Assembly: GCA_037127315.1 (NCBI GenBank)
Contig: JBBBDQ010001154.1
Location: 1,034,001 to 1,098,000, forward strand
Direction of reading: 5' to 3'
Length of the DNA stretch: 64,000 nt
Source: Ascarosepion bandense
Lineage: Eukaryota > Mollusca > Cephalopoda > Sepiida > Sepiidae
The notes below the pieces were generated by a model. That model saw only the letters and a program-made list of their open reading frames with translations, was not told the DNA's origin and searched no databases. Positions 12,364 to 22,828 of the stretch are shown here, piece after piece. Numbering within the stretch: position 1 is the stretch's first letter; each line of letters starts with the position of its first letter. The position numbers were made by a program, and so were the translations under genes.

Positions 12364-12371
12364 TGACGTCA
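12364..12371. promoter_or_regulatory. Perfect CRE palindrome TGACGTCA (proximal)
   Basis: An exact CREB/ATF consensus site, about 120 bp upstream (minus-strand sense) of the TATA-like sequence at 12243-12236. Activity is inferred from the motif only. Confidence 0.45.
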
Positions 12372-12435
12372 ACTGTTGGTTGTCTCCCCCTTTCGATGCT
12401 GGTTCACAGGACCAATGAGATTCCTCTCAGTCTTA

Positions 12436-12443
12436 TGACGTCA
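12436..12443. promoter_or_regulatory. Perfect CRE palindrome TGACGTCA (distal)
   Basis: Second exact consensus site, 72 bp from the first. Two perfect sites in this AT-rich context are unlikely by chance and support a promoter within the LTR-like block. Confidence 0.45.
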
Positions 12444-12560
12444 TCTTCCCATACACCTCTTCTGGGCTGGAATTTAACTGGCGAATTTTCTTTCTCACAA
12501 AACAATTTTGGGGATTTTGTTTCTCTCTTAAACAATCACTATTAACCTTTTTGAACTGGC

Positions 12561-13068
12561 TTCGCCCAAAACAAGCTGACAAGAGTCTATTGTCTGTTAC
12601 TTAGATAAGAATTTTCCGCACCTGCATTTTTAATATCCATTTCTGAGTCACCGACATTTTCAAGTGACGGAAAATATTTTCATTCTCTGCTCTACCCTGA
12701 TGTCAAGTAAAATGTCTCTTCTCTGAGTTACTTCAACTTGGAATCAGATATTTGTTATCTTAATTCTTTTCACAATTCACGCTAGCAAGACAATTGAATA
12801 CAATAATAAAAAGGTAAAATCTCTTTTTGGCTATTACTAATGCCCAGAAAAAAATAACAATTGAATTTATCTCTTTCTTTTAGGTTTAGAATGACAATTG
12901 TTAGCCTTCATGGGTGGGTCAAAACCAGCATCTATTGTTCATGGCACTTCCTGACATTAAAACAAATCTAAGTCTTTTCTTTCTTCCTCTTCTTTCTCTC
13001 CTTCTTTCTCCAGTTTAAAATAACAACAGAGGAATACCATTTGTTATCTTTTTTTTGTTTTGTTTTCT
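12561..13068. other. No gene recognised
   Basis: AT-rich sequence with pyrimidine-rich runs and no recognised feature. Confidence 0.4.
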
Positions 13069-13311
13069 TTTCCTTTGCTCCTATTTGGAGAATAAAGAAA
13101 AATGTCTTTTAGTACATTTTCCTCTGACTTATAATAGTAATTAGAAGATTTTCCAGTTATAGTTAATAAATAAAATTAATTACCTCCATTTTCCTTTGCT
13201 CCTATTCGGAGAATAAAGAAAAATGTCTTTTAGTACGTTTTCTTCTGATCTATAATAGTAATTAGAAGATTTTCCAGTTATAGTTAATAATTAATTAATA
13301 AAATTAATTAC
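13069..13311 (+). repeat. Two-copy tandem duplication, about 121-bp unit
   Basis: TTCCTTTGCTCCTATT at 13070 recurs at 13191. The units differ by a few substitutions, and the second copy has a short extra TTAATTAA near its end. Confidence 0.85.
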
Positions 13312-13777
13312 CTCTGTTTCGCACAAAATATTGTTATACTTTTAGTAATTGATATTTAAAATGTTTTTAAATCATTTTGGATCTTCTTTGATTTTTCTTA
13401 GCATTTTTATGTTGCTTATGAAGATATTTGATGTGGAGTCCCAGGGGAAGGATTTTGGTGATACCCAACTACTTCCACTTCAGAATAATGGCACCAATGG
13501 TAGAGACAGGGAACTTTTAACATTTCAGCAATTGTCCAGTAGTTCAAATCTTTATCATGTTGTATAATTACATCATTTTTTTGTTTAGTTGAGAGATCTT
13601 TTAACAAAGACAGTGAATGATGACTACTATAGTATCATTTTCACTGGCAATATATGTTTGCAAGATTGTAAAAGTTTCTGTATAGTTGTAGAAAGATCAT
13701 TGCTTTTCACTGTCAATTCAATTTTTAATAACTGAAAACATTTTTCAAACTTTTACTTTTCTTTATATTTTTATCTG

Positions 13778-14214
13778 TATTCTCTCTCTCTCTCTGAATA
13801 TATATATAGCTTCGCTCTCTCTCTCTCTAAATATAGATAGCTACTCCCTCTCTGTAAATATATATAACTTCTCTCTCTCTCTAAATATATATAGCTTCTC
13901 TCTCTCTCTAAATATATATAGCTTCTCTCTCTCTCTAAATATATATAGCTTCTCTCTCTCTCTCTAAATATATATACCTTCTCTCTCTATATAAATATAT
14001 ATACCTTCTCTCTATATGTATATATAAATATATATTACTTCTCTCTTTATATATAAATATATATAGCTTCTCTCTCTGTCTATAAATATATATATCTTCT
14101 CTCTCTCTCTCTATATATATATATCTTCTCTCTCTCTATAAATATATATATATATATATATAAAAATATAGCTTCTCTCTCTCTCTATATATATATACAT
14201 ATTTAAATATATGT

Positions 14215-14261
<47 letters not shown>

Positions 14262-14296
14262 CTTCTCTCTCTATATATATATATATAAATATAGCT

Positions 14297-14338
<42 letters not shown>

Positions 14339-14440
14339 AATACAGCTTCTCTCTCTTTCTATAAATATATATAGCTTCTTTCTCTCCCTCTATAAATATA
14401 TATAGTTTCTTTCTCTCTCTTTATAAATATATATAGCTCA
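13778..14440. repeat. Long compound microsatellite/minisatellite of (TC)n and (TA)n blocks
   Basis: More than 600 bp of alternating CTCTCTCT and ATATATAT blocks, joined by a recurring AGCTTCTCTC word. They form a higher-order repeat of about 25-40 bp. Block lengths vary, suggesting slippage at two levels. Confidence 0.95.
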
Positions 14441-14762
14441 GCTATTGTCAATTTTATGTCTCAAATATACATTTTCTTAGGAAAATGAAAGTAAATGTAA
14501 ACATTGAATGTAAATTAAATATTTAGCAAATATCCAAATACTTCTTTTCCCTACTGTATTTGTTTGATTTTTATCCAATTTTTTCATATTTGCCATTTTA
14601 TGTAGCTGTGGTTTATAAATTTAAATATTTTGTGATAAAAAGTATAAGAGTCTAAAAAAACTTATAATCATTTATACAATTAATCATATACAAAAGGTGA
14701 CATGAATCTAATTTGCAAGTCAAATAATGGAGACATCAAGCTTAGATTGTTAACCATCACTA

Positions 14763-15185
14763 TGTAATATAACGGTCTGGCCCACCCAAGAAAGGCTGAT
14801 ACAAGCCGTGTTGTTTCCGGTCGGTGAAAAGTAACGGATGTCACTTTGACCCTATTTCCGGCAGATGCGGAAATAACTCAGAGGCAAACAGACAGGTGAC
14901 TCTGAGAATTACGTGGGCATCGCGTGATCAAGGCAAAGCCGGAAGAAACAAGTCCCGGTTTTGGAAGATATATAAAGACCGCGAAAACACGGATTCGCCA
15001 GTCTAGGCAGAGAGACGCAGAGAGACAGTCCGGACAAGAGGAGCAACAGATACGACACCCCCCGTCAACCCTTGGAAGCGCGCTCTCACTCTCTGTTCAC
15101 TAGGCTACACGGTCCATCGTCATCAATAAAAATATAACTCATATTTTTATATACAGACGTGTTTGTTGTTTATGGATATATAACA
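14763..15185 (+). mobile_element. Solo LTR with TATA box, poly(A) signal and target duplication
   Basis: This 423-bp GC-richer island starts TGTAATATAAC and ends GGATATATAACA, so it has TG...CA termini with short inverted ends. It is flanked by the 4-bp repeat ACTA at 14759-14762 and 15186-15189. Inside lie a TATA-like GATATATAAAGA near 14964-14975 and AATAAA near 15125, placed as in an LTR. No internal retrotransposon genes flank it, so it is most likely a solo LTR left by recombination. Confidence 0.7.
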
Positions 15186-15189
15186 ACTA

Positions 15190-16294
15190 TGCTTCATTTC
15201 ATCACAAGTATAGAAGTGAGATGGTCAACTGAATAACAATTGATGAGTCAAGAAAACAGAATAAAACAAATTTGAATACAGGACTGCCTTTACCAGTTAG
15301 GCTGACAAAAATATTTTATTACTGGCATGCCATGGTTGAAAAGAATCGGTAAGTAAGCAATAATCCCTCTCTCATGAATGAAATCTACAAGTAATAATGA
15401 CCAAAAAAGAAATCCTATTGTCAATCTTAAGAGAAAAATAATTCAGCTATATTTACGCAATACATATTAGATTCTGAAAAGAATCAAAGTCTTTACCAGA
15501 TAAGTCACAATCATTATCTTAGTCAGATTATGTCTTCTTTTAATGTTGTCTTCACTGATCGCACACAATTGCTCACAAAATCCAACTTAGAATCATGTTA
15601 CGAGTGCTGCCAAGTTTTGTCCTACAAATGTTTTAATAAATGATTTCCTATTTTGTGTCATAATTAAAAAAAAAAAATGCAGGTAATTAATGCAAAGTAA
15701 AACTTTTGTGGATTTTCTTTAATTTTTGTATAAAAACAAAATTATTTATATATTTGACTCTTGACAGAATTAGCCATTTTTTTGTAGGTAATTGCAGTTG
15801 GAGAAAGAACTGTCAGTTTAATTTTGTTTTGCTGTTTTACTTCTTACAAGATTGTCATGTATCAAAAAAAAGTAATTTTAAAACATTTCTTTACCCATTC
15901 TATTTGTATTGAGTGTGATTCACTGCAAACCCCCAAGTGAAACTTACATATACAGTCATTGCTAATGAAGCAGGAAAAATGGTTAAATCATTCTACAGCC
16001 TGAGAAAGTATCAGATTCCAGGGCACTTTTCAACCAATCTTATGGACATGTTGCAGCTGCTGGTTGTATAAATATGCATTTAGCATTCCATTTTAAGAAC
16101 TCTAAATGATAACATCACATACTTAACATTATCTTTGTTCCATGGAGATCAGCGGGGGACAACTGTGGAGATTTAGCTTTGCCAATCTACACAATTTTGT
16201 AGTGAACATTGATGTATGTATGTTAGCGTGCTTCAAATTTAGATTGACACATTCACTATTACTACTGGTTTCCCAAAATGAAAATTACAATTCA

Positions 16295-16326
<32 letters not shown>
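15190..16326. other. No gene recognised; ends in a (TA)n tract
   Basis: AT-rich, no coding evidence. A (TA)n tract at about 16298-16326 abuts the 3' end of the next SINE. Confidence 0.4.
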
Positions 16327-16560
16327 GCTATCCGCAGACAGATCTGTTTAGCTGTATCACAGCTCATCAGTACGGTTAGACTCCTATTGTTTTTAACCCA
16401 AGATTGAAACCCGGCCGAATTGGCGTCAGTCATCGATTCTACCTCTGGGCTATGGGCACTCGGTAAAAGAAGGCAGACTTTTCAGCATATACATTATCAT
16501 TATACACGCCCAATAGCCAGAGTGCTCTATAATGCCTCCACTGTATTTCTGCAGGAGCTA
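16327..16560 (-). mobile_element. tRNA-derived SINE (family 2) with hammerhead-like 3' domain
   Basis: On the minus strand the order is a 5' segment (GAGCACTCTGGCTATTGGGC), then a tRNA-like region, a linker, and a hammerhead-like domain. The tRNA-like region has box A TAGCCCAGAGG and a box-B-like GGGTTTCAATC. The linker contains AGGAGTCTAACC. The element then ends at a (TA)n tract. The same structure is at 57332-57532, and the 3' part alone is at 44696-44763. A SINE transcribed by Pol III is inferred from the boxes; the family is not one I can name. Confidence 0.7.
16332..16376 (-). ncRNA. Hammerhead ribozyme-like motif, copy 1 (core mutated)
   Basis: The minus strand reads CCGTA, CTGATGA, GCTGTGATACAGC, TAAAC, AGATCTGTC, TGCGG. 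Helix I (CCGUA with UGCGG) pairs in all five positions with one wobble. Helix II (GCUGU with ACAGC) is perfect with a GAU loop. Helix III would be ACA/UGU with a GAUC loop, leaving C before the cleavage point (GUC). The conserved GAAA reads UAAA here, so this copy is predicted inactive. It matches a type I hammerhead layout. Self-cleavage is not shown. Confidence 0.55.
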
Positions 16561-16904
16561 CAACAGATATAAGAAGCATGATAGACCACTGAAGGGAAAA
16601 AAAGAAGTCCCCCCCCACCACCACATAGCCCATGATTACTGTCTATGTCTTTCTGTTGATGAACAACAGACTATATGCTAATGATAATTACTGAAAAAAG
16701 TTGTGTTCAATGATCTGTTCAGGCTGATATGGAAAAGAAAGTCAAATGATGCCTGAACTATACAGTACATATAGACACTCGACAAGCATCAATGAATGCT
16801 AAGTTTTTGATCTTGTCCTGAACTCTCTACCGCTTTTCCTCAAAGTTACATCTTTCAGTCAAATCTTCCAGGTTCTATGAAATCTATGAGTTTAAAACAG
16901 TTTA

Positions 16905-16934
16905 AGAGAGAGAAAGAGAGACAGAGAGTGTGTG

Positions 16935-16980
<46 letters not shown>
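16905..16980. repeat. Compound (GA)n/(TG)n/(TA)n microsatellite
   Basis: GAGAGA, then GTGTGTGT, then a long TATATA tract in succession. Confidence 0.9.
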
Positions 16981-16987
<7 letters not shown>

Positions 16988-17067
16988 AAAAATCTAAGTG
17001 AGCCAATAACCTACCACAGTTTTGCTTAACAGCTCGTCGTGGTAGGTTATTGGCTCACTTAGATTTT
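16988..17067. repeat. Perfect 29-bp inverted repeat (hairpin)
   Basis: Arms 16988-17016 and 17039-17067, containing CCAATAACCTACCAC and its complement, pair over 29 bp. The spacer is 22 bp. The left side is a (TA)n tract. It may be the terminus of a mobile element; no family is recognised. Confidence 0.8.
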
Positions 17068-17790
17068 CGACTTTGTTTGCTCTACTTTCTCGTTGGGCGC
17101 TTTGTGCACTCTGATTTCGTATTGAGCACTTTATTGTTAAGGTTTTTGTCTTGGGGTTTTTTTTCTTTCTCACGAATGCTTGACTTTTTGTTCAGGTATT
17201 TCGTTTGTTTCTTTTTTTTTTCCCCTTCTTTTCCCGGTGGGTTTCAAGACGATCTCAGTTGTAGTTTAATTATTGATAATCTTGACAGAATTAGTTCTGT
17301 TGTTATTGGTATTACAACTATAATTAATATTATATACATATATATCTGAATGAAATGTTATTAATATTAATTCAATGAATCAGGCTATAGAGTTAAAACA
17401 TGATAAAAATACAAAGAAAATTTAAACTGAGGTGATGACTTAAAAACATTTCAATATTACTGGAAAATAAAAAAAATCAATTTCTTAAAAATTGTGGTAT
17501 TGTTAAGCAAATACTTTAATGTTCCATTCATTGTATGTAAAAAAATGTTATTGCATTTCTATTATGAATAGCTCAATAACAAAGTTATCAGTTTAAAAGC
17601 AAAATCAAAACACTGATTGTAAACTTTAAAATAAGAGCTGAATTAGTGAAATGAAATAAAAATTTGAAGAAAAATTTACTTTTCATTATTTTAAATGACA
17701 TTAATGTATCAATATTATTGGAAAAATGATTAAAAAATGAATCAGTTCTTGTCTTTTAAGTTTCTTTGTTCAGACTTGTGCCCTTATCTT

Positions 17791-17950
17791 GATTGTCACT
17801 GTCATAATATTTTGCACTCTATGACCTTCTTCACTTAAATTTAGAATTAATAACCTTCCAGAAATTTGTATAAAAAAAACAAAAAAAAAAGAAGCTTTGT
17901 TCAATCCATAAAAGGTAGATATCACTTGTCTCTGGCACCATTGAAGCAGA
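17791..17950 (+). repeat. Dispersed direct repeat, copy 1
   Basis: About 150 bp (containing ATTAATAACCTTCCAGAAAT and AGGTAGATATCACTTGTCTC) recurs at 18656-18806 with a few differences. It contains an A-rich run. Function unknown. Confidence 0.85.
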
Positions 17951-18586
17951 TGATTTTTGCACTACTCAATCACCAAGTTATTTAACCAACTTTTTTATTC
18001 ATTAGGCCACATGCTCCTCAAGACAGTTCAATCATGGAAGCATGAAACTTTGAACCTAATTTCATATAATCTGCCTCTTTAACTAGAATGGATAAATTTT
18101 GCAATAACTGTAGTAAAATTTTGGCTGACAAATTAAAATAGGAAGTGAAACAAGTACTGAGGAAAGTATCTCAAACTGAACATCACAAGAGTGAAAAACA
18201 AGGATTATCTAAGATTTGCAGTTTGAAATGAACATCACCATATTGTCAGCAGACAAAGACAACAACGTTGATAGAGAAATTGGAATATTCATAAAATTTG
18301 GTAAGCCTAGTTGAGAGTGGAATCTACAATTTGTTAGAAAAGTATCAGACTCTGAAAAGCCTGAGGAAGCAATCATAGATTGTTGACAAGAAAGAATCAC
18401 CTCACATTGAACGACTACAGCTGACTCAGTATTATAATAAAACCTATTACATATGTGTTGAGTCAATCCCCCTTGGCAAAATGGCAGGTTTGATAAAATA
18501 GATCTACACAGGTAGCACTGCTAAATTATTTGTATGGCAATAGTTACAGGATTATTATTGACCAATCACTGAGCTTGTTACGAGTA

Positions 18587-18655
<69 letters not shown>
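18587..18655. repeat. (TG)n-(TA)n-(CA)n compound microsatellite
   Basis: GTGTGTGT passes into TATATA and then ACACAC, so the tract is nearly self-complementary and can fold back. Confidence 0.95.
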
Positions 18656-18805
18656 TTGTCACTGTCACAATATTTTGCACACTATGGCCTTCTTCAATTA
18701 CTTTTAGAATTAATAACCTTCCAGAAATTTGTATAAAAAAAACAAAAAAAAGCTTTGTTCAATCTATAAAGGTAGATATCACTTGTCTCTGCTACCATTG
18801 AACCA

Positions 18806-18806
<1 letters not shown>
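18656..18806 (+). repeat. Dispersed direct repeat, copy 2, between two microsatellites
   Basis: Second copy of the 17791-17950 unit, bounded by the compound microsatellite on the left and a (TA)n tract at 18807-18838 on the right. Confidence 0.85.
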
Positions 18807-18839
<33 letters not shown>

Positions 18840-19075
18840 TATTTACATTGTTTGAACTATTGACCTCATCCTTGTTGTCATGTTTATGTTTAGGCCGTTG
18901 TACTCTCCAGCCTTCTTCAGGTGCTTAGAATTTCAAACCAAACCCTTTATTACAATTACTGGTGTATATAATTATCATTTCATGAGTGATGACACTTCTG
19001 ATAGCCATGTAGTTATCTCCCTTTAACTTAACTCTCTAAGTTATCTAATTCCTAGCACTTAAAAAAGGTCGGAGC
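18840..19075 (-). mobile_element. Terminal-repeat fragment of a Penelope-like or related element
   Basis: The segment 18840-18930 resembles 30226-30300, sharing ACTATT...CCTCATC..TTGTTG and CTTCTTCAGGTGC. At the far end a diverged inverted partner (CACTTAAAAAAGGTCGGAG near 19050) mirrors it. On the minus strand it reads CTGAAGAAGGCTGGAG...CGGCCTAAAC. Assignment to PLE ends is inference from this signature. Confidence 0.35.
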
Positions 19076-19111
19076 ATACAATATATATGTATATAACACA
19101 CACACACACAC

Positions 19112-20600
19112 AGGGTGTTTCAAAAATAGATGACATAACTTCAAGACTGTGTTCACTATTAATGAAAAAACTCCTTCTGAACATATGTCTAGAAATGCTT
19201 TTGATTTCCGAGTTATAAGCTTTTCAAACATGTGCTAACCAGAATACGTTTATCTCCCACAGGTGGCACCTAACTCACTAAGCAGTAGACGAGACAACCA
19301 GTCAGATAGCTTTTTTGCTGCCAACCGGACAGGACTTCTCCCTTGTTTCTTGTGTGAAGTGTTGTTGGATGACTGTTAGTGTTGCATGTTGATTGGACAT
19401 GTACTCAAATCAGGAGAGGTCAGATAATGCACTTCATGTATGGTTGGCAGACAGTAACACTGTACAAGCTTGTTGTTTTTACCAGGAAAGTTTCCCATGC
19501 TGACAATGTTACAATAAGAAAACATTTGTGAATATCCATCATACCTCGTGCTGGTGACAAAGGACAACCAAGGCGTATGATGCCTGAGGGAAAAGAGCAG
19601 ATACTGGATATTGTGCATGATACTCCTGAAATCATCACATGACAATTGGCAAGGCAAGTGGTTATTGCCCATTTGAATGTCTGAAGATTATTGTGAGAAC
19701 AACAGTTGTACCCATATCATCTACATGTACAGATATTGTCACAAGGAGATTACCCTGCACAAGTTGTGTTCTGTCAATGGTTCTTACAGCAATGCAATAC
19801 AATTTCAAACTTTCCTGCCTTCATCTTCACAGATGAGGCACAGTTTACAGGAGATGGAGAAGTCAACTTCTACAATCAGCATGCATGGGCAAAGAAAAAT
19901 TCCACATACAATTTTTGTATCATGTCATTAACAGCGGTTCTCAATCAACATCTGGGCTGATGTTGGTGATAGGTTATTAGGATCTCATGTACTTCTAAAT
20001 AAGTTTACAGGTGATGTGTACAAGTGCTTCCTGGAAAACAATATGCCTGATTTCTTGGATAATGTTCTACTGATCACTTGTTGACAACTGCACTTCGTGC
20101 ATGATGGTGCTCCCACATACTTCCGTCACATAGGTACCTAGATCAAAGGTTTATTTGTCAGTGTATAGGAAGAAGTGGACTAATTGCATGGTCTCTATGC
20201 TCACCAGACCTAAACCCCTTAGATTTCTACCTGTGGGGCCATTTAAAAAACAAACAAACAAAAAAACCTGGTGTATTCATCTCTGGTTGATGATGTGGAC
20301 ATTCTTCGCAACTGCATTGCATTATGAAACACACCAGAAATTTGGGGGCATGTTTACAAGTCCATGAGACATCAATGGGATGCCTTTATTAGGGCAAAGG
20401 GTGCACATTTGGAACACTTGCTATAGGGCACACGAAAACACTGTGTGCGTCAGATGAAGAAAATAAAGGTATTCTGGTTAGCACATGTTTGAAAAGCTTA
20501 TAACTCGGAAACCAAGTGTTTCCAGACAAATGTTCATAGGGAGTTTTTTCATTATTTAGATATAGGGAACACAGTCCTGAAGTAATTTTTTTTTTATTAC
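19112..20600 (+). pseudogene. Decayed DDE transposon (Tc1/mariner superfamily, DDE_3-type) with long inverted repeats
   Basis: Sequences at 19120-19255 and 20466-20600 are inverted copies of each other over about 130 bp (sharing GAGTTATAAGCTTTTCAAACATGTGCTAACC). Between them, plus-strand frames broken by stops and shifts encode transposase signatures. They are FIFTDEAQFTGDGEVNFYNQ with HAWAKKN near 19830-19900, then GDVYK with FLENNMPDFLDNV near 20010-20065, HFVHDGAPTYF near 20095-20125, and SLVDDVDILRNCI, NTPEIWGHVYKSMR and GAHLEHLL near 20275-20425. The family cuts and pastes DNA using a DD(E/D) triad. The two aspartate-bearing motifs are visible but the frame is destroyed, so it is inactive. 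Confidence 0.75.
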
Positions 20601-21810
20601 AATGTTTTATGAAAGCATTATATCACTACACAAAAATTTTCATGTTTCAGAACAATACTTTTGTTCTTCAGGTGATAGTTTAAAATGAATTATGAAAATG
20701 ATTTATTTAGAAAATATAAGAAAAATTCATGGTTATTTAGAAACTGAAGAGATAGGTAGAGAATATGCTAGTAGGTGTGTCAATATAGTTCAATCAAAAA
20801 TGAGAATTACATATCCATGGAGTTGAAGATTTGGGTCGCAAAAGGAAGCAGAATTGTATGGTGACCACTGCATGTTAGTTTTTAATTTTGTCTGGGTAAG
20901 ATACACAGGGAAACCATAGAATATTTAAATGGGGAGACAATTTTTAACAGCAGGATGATTTTTTTTTAATTTGATTTTGTACAACCTCATGAGTAAAAGG
21001 GCTGCAATGTTTAGGTTAGAATTAGAATTAAATAATTATCATATACTAAGGTATATTGTAGTTAAGAAATTCAAATAAGTATTGTGTGGGTCATTCATTT
21101 TAGTAGAATAATCTTTAATTTATAAGTTATATTGATGCATAAGTTATAAATGGAAGATTGTATTTAATTAAATTTTAAAGAAAACATTTTTTTCTGGTTC
21201 ATAGGAGGACCATATATTATTTAAATGGGTAGACAATTTTAACATGCAGTATTAAGTTCTACTTTGTATCAAGCACTCTTTATAAAAGCAAATGCTTAAA
21301 CAGTAGATTGTAATCTACCTGTTTTTTCAATTTCTTATTATATGTGTGTGTGTGTGTGTGTAAAAATATACTCAGTTATGATCTGAGATTAAGGACAGGA
21401 TGGTTAAATAAAAAGAAGACAAGAGGAAAACTGTATTTAAATCGTCTATGTGTTTCGTCCTGTGATGGACTTTTTCAAGGCAAAAAGACGAAATGAGCTT
21501 TATTCTAAATTACATATCTATAAACAAAGTGTTGGCAACTATAGAAACACTCACAAATCATTCAAAAAGATTAACAGAATATTTTAGTTTTAGAATTCTT
21601 TCATGTGTAGTGCAAAGTCATGAGATGTTAAAATGAAGGGAATTCAACCGTTTTCTTTAAACTTTTTATGTATGTATGTTAGTCTGTTTTATGGAAATTA
21701 TACCAAAACAGACTAGCACAGTCATTCACGTGATCAACCACTTGTTACTACGCAAAGTGCACCCTCATATGCATAGGTGTGTGTTATATATACATATATA
21801 TATATATATA
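20601..21810. other. No gene recognised; microsatellites and one hammerhead-like hairpin
   Basis: AT-rich sequence with a (TG)n at 21343-21361, a (TA)n at 21783-21810, and on the minus strand near 21446-21486 a GTCC/GGAC hairpin followed by GAAAC, resembling a degenerate hammerhead core. Confidence 0.4.
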
Positions 21811-22205
21811 CTAGCAGTATAGCCCGGCATTGCTCGGATGTAATGAAAGCTTTAAAACTAATCCATGGTCCTGGAGCTCAGACTCTTTGGACATTGCCAC
21901 GAAAGACTAAAAAGCAATAGTTGTTTCCAGTTAAAATGAAACCGTAGACTGAAAGAAAAATGAATGGATGTAAGTCAAATTTTGATCTCCTCGTATCGAT
22001 ATCAAATAAGTTTTTTTGTCGTAAACTGAATTTTGAAGGCTAAATAAGTCCACTGAATAAATGGTATCATGGCTGAGACTAAGAACTACAAATATACCTA
22101 TTTAGAGCCAAACCTGAAGCAAAAACTAAAATAAAAGGGCTGAAAAATACAGACATACAAGCAGATAAACAGACACACATACAAACATCTTGCTGTTTAT
22201 ATATG
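21811..22205 (-). mobile_element. Helitron 3' half (5'-truncated)
   Basis: The minus strand ends in a GC-rich hairpin region (CCGAGCAATGCCGGG), then CTATACTG and CTAG at 21814-21811, followed by host T. The body matches 48539-48930 closely but stops at TTTATATATG without the 5' TC end. Confidence 0.75.
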
Positions 22206-22779
22206 TATTCAGTAAGGGTAAGGTTCACTTAATTTGATGTAAGTATTTTCTTTAGCATTAGCATAAGAGAAAATAAACTAAAATAAATGACATTGGCTTT
22301 TAGATAACATATACATTTATTGGTCAAGATTAATTATCTACTCTGAAAAATTTAAAACAGCTGACCTCATAGTCGTCAACAACAACAATAACTCACCTGA
22401 AAGATCCAAATTACAGAAAACCAATATTATTTATGAATTCAAATGTCTCTTAAGGCACTACATTACTGACCAATCCAAATTCATAAATAAAAAATAAAAC
22501 ATGCCTATAACTTTAGATAAATACATAAAAACAATTCATACATTCAGTTAAAAGTAAAAATAAAATCATCCTTGATAATGGTTAAAAGTATAGCCAAAAG
22601 CACAAGAACGCACAGAACATTCAGACAATTTCTATATATGTTTAGAAAAGAAGAAAATCATAAGACAAGAAAAAATTTTAAAAAATTAACCAGAGTACCT
22701 TGTCTGTTGTTTTAAATGAAACATGTATAAAAAAAGGATTGCTGCCCTAATATATACATACAAATATATCTTCACAAAA

Positions 22780-22828
<49 letters not shown>

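Larger units (their letters stand above)
11430..12560 (-). mobile_element. LTR-retrotransposon-like GC-richer block with promoter motifs and about 188-bp internal repeats
   Basis: Read on the minus strand, the block shows two perfect CRE palindromes (TGACGTCA at 12436-12443 and 12364-12371). About 130-200 bp further on is a TATA-like CATAAATA (12236-12243), then the palindrome GGTCCTGAGGGACC. This order is typical of an LTR U3/R region. Beyond it, units containing GTTGGCGCCCAAC-like motifs (11925, 12113; diverged versions at 11663 and 11745) and CTGTCTTTAACTCTGGTTGG recur about 188 bp apart. No gag or pol frame is present. The element's exact ends and target duplication were not found, so LTR identity is inferred. 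Confidence 0.4.

Noticed and set aside
14824..15006. 60-codon plus-strand open frame
   Set aside because: It lies entirely within the solo LTR and spans its TATA box; no domain.
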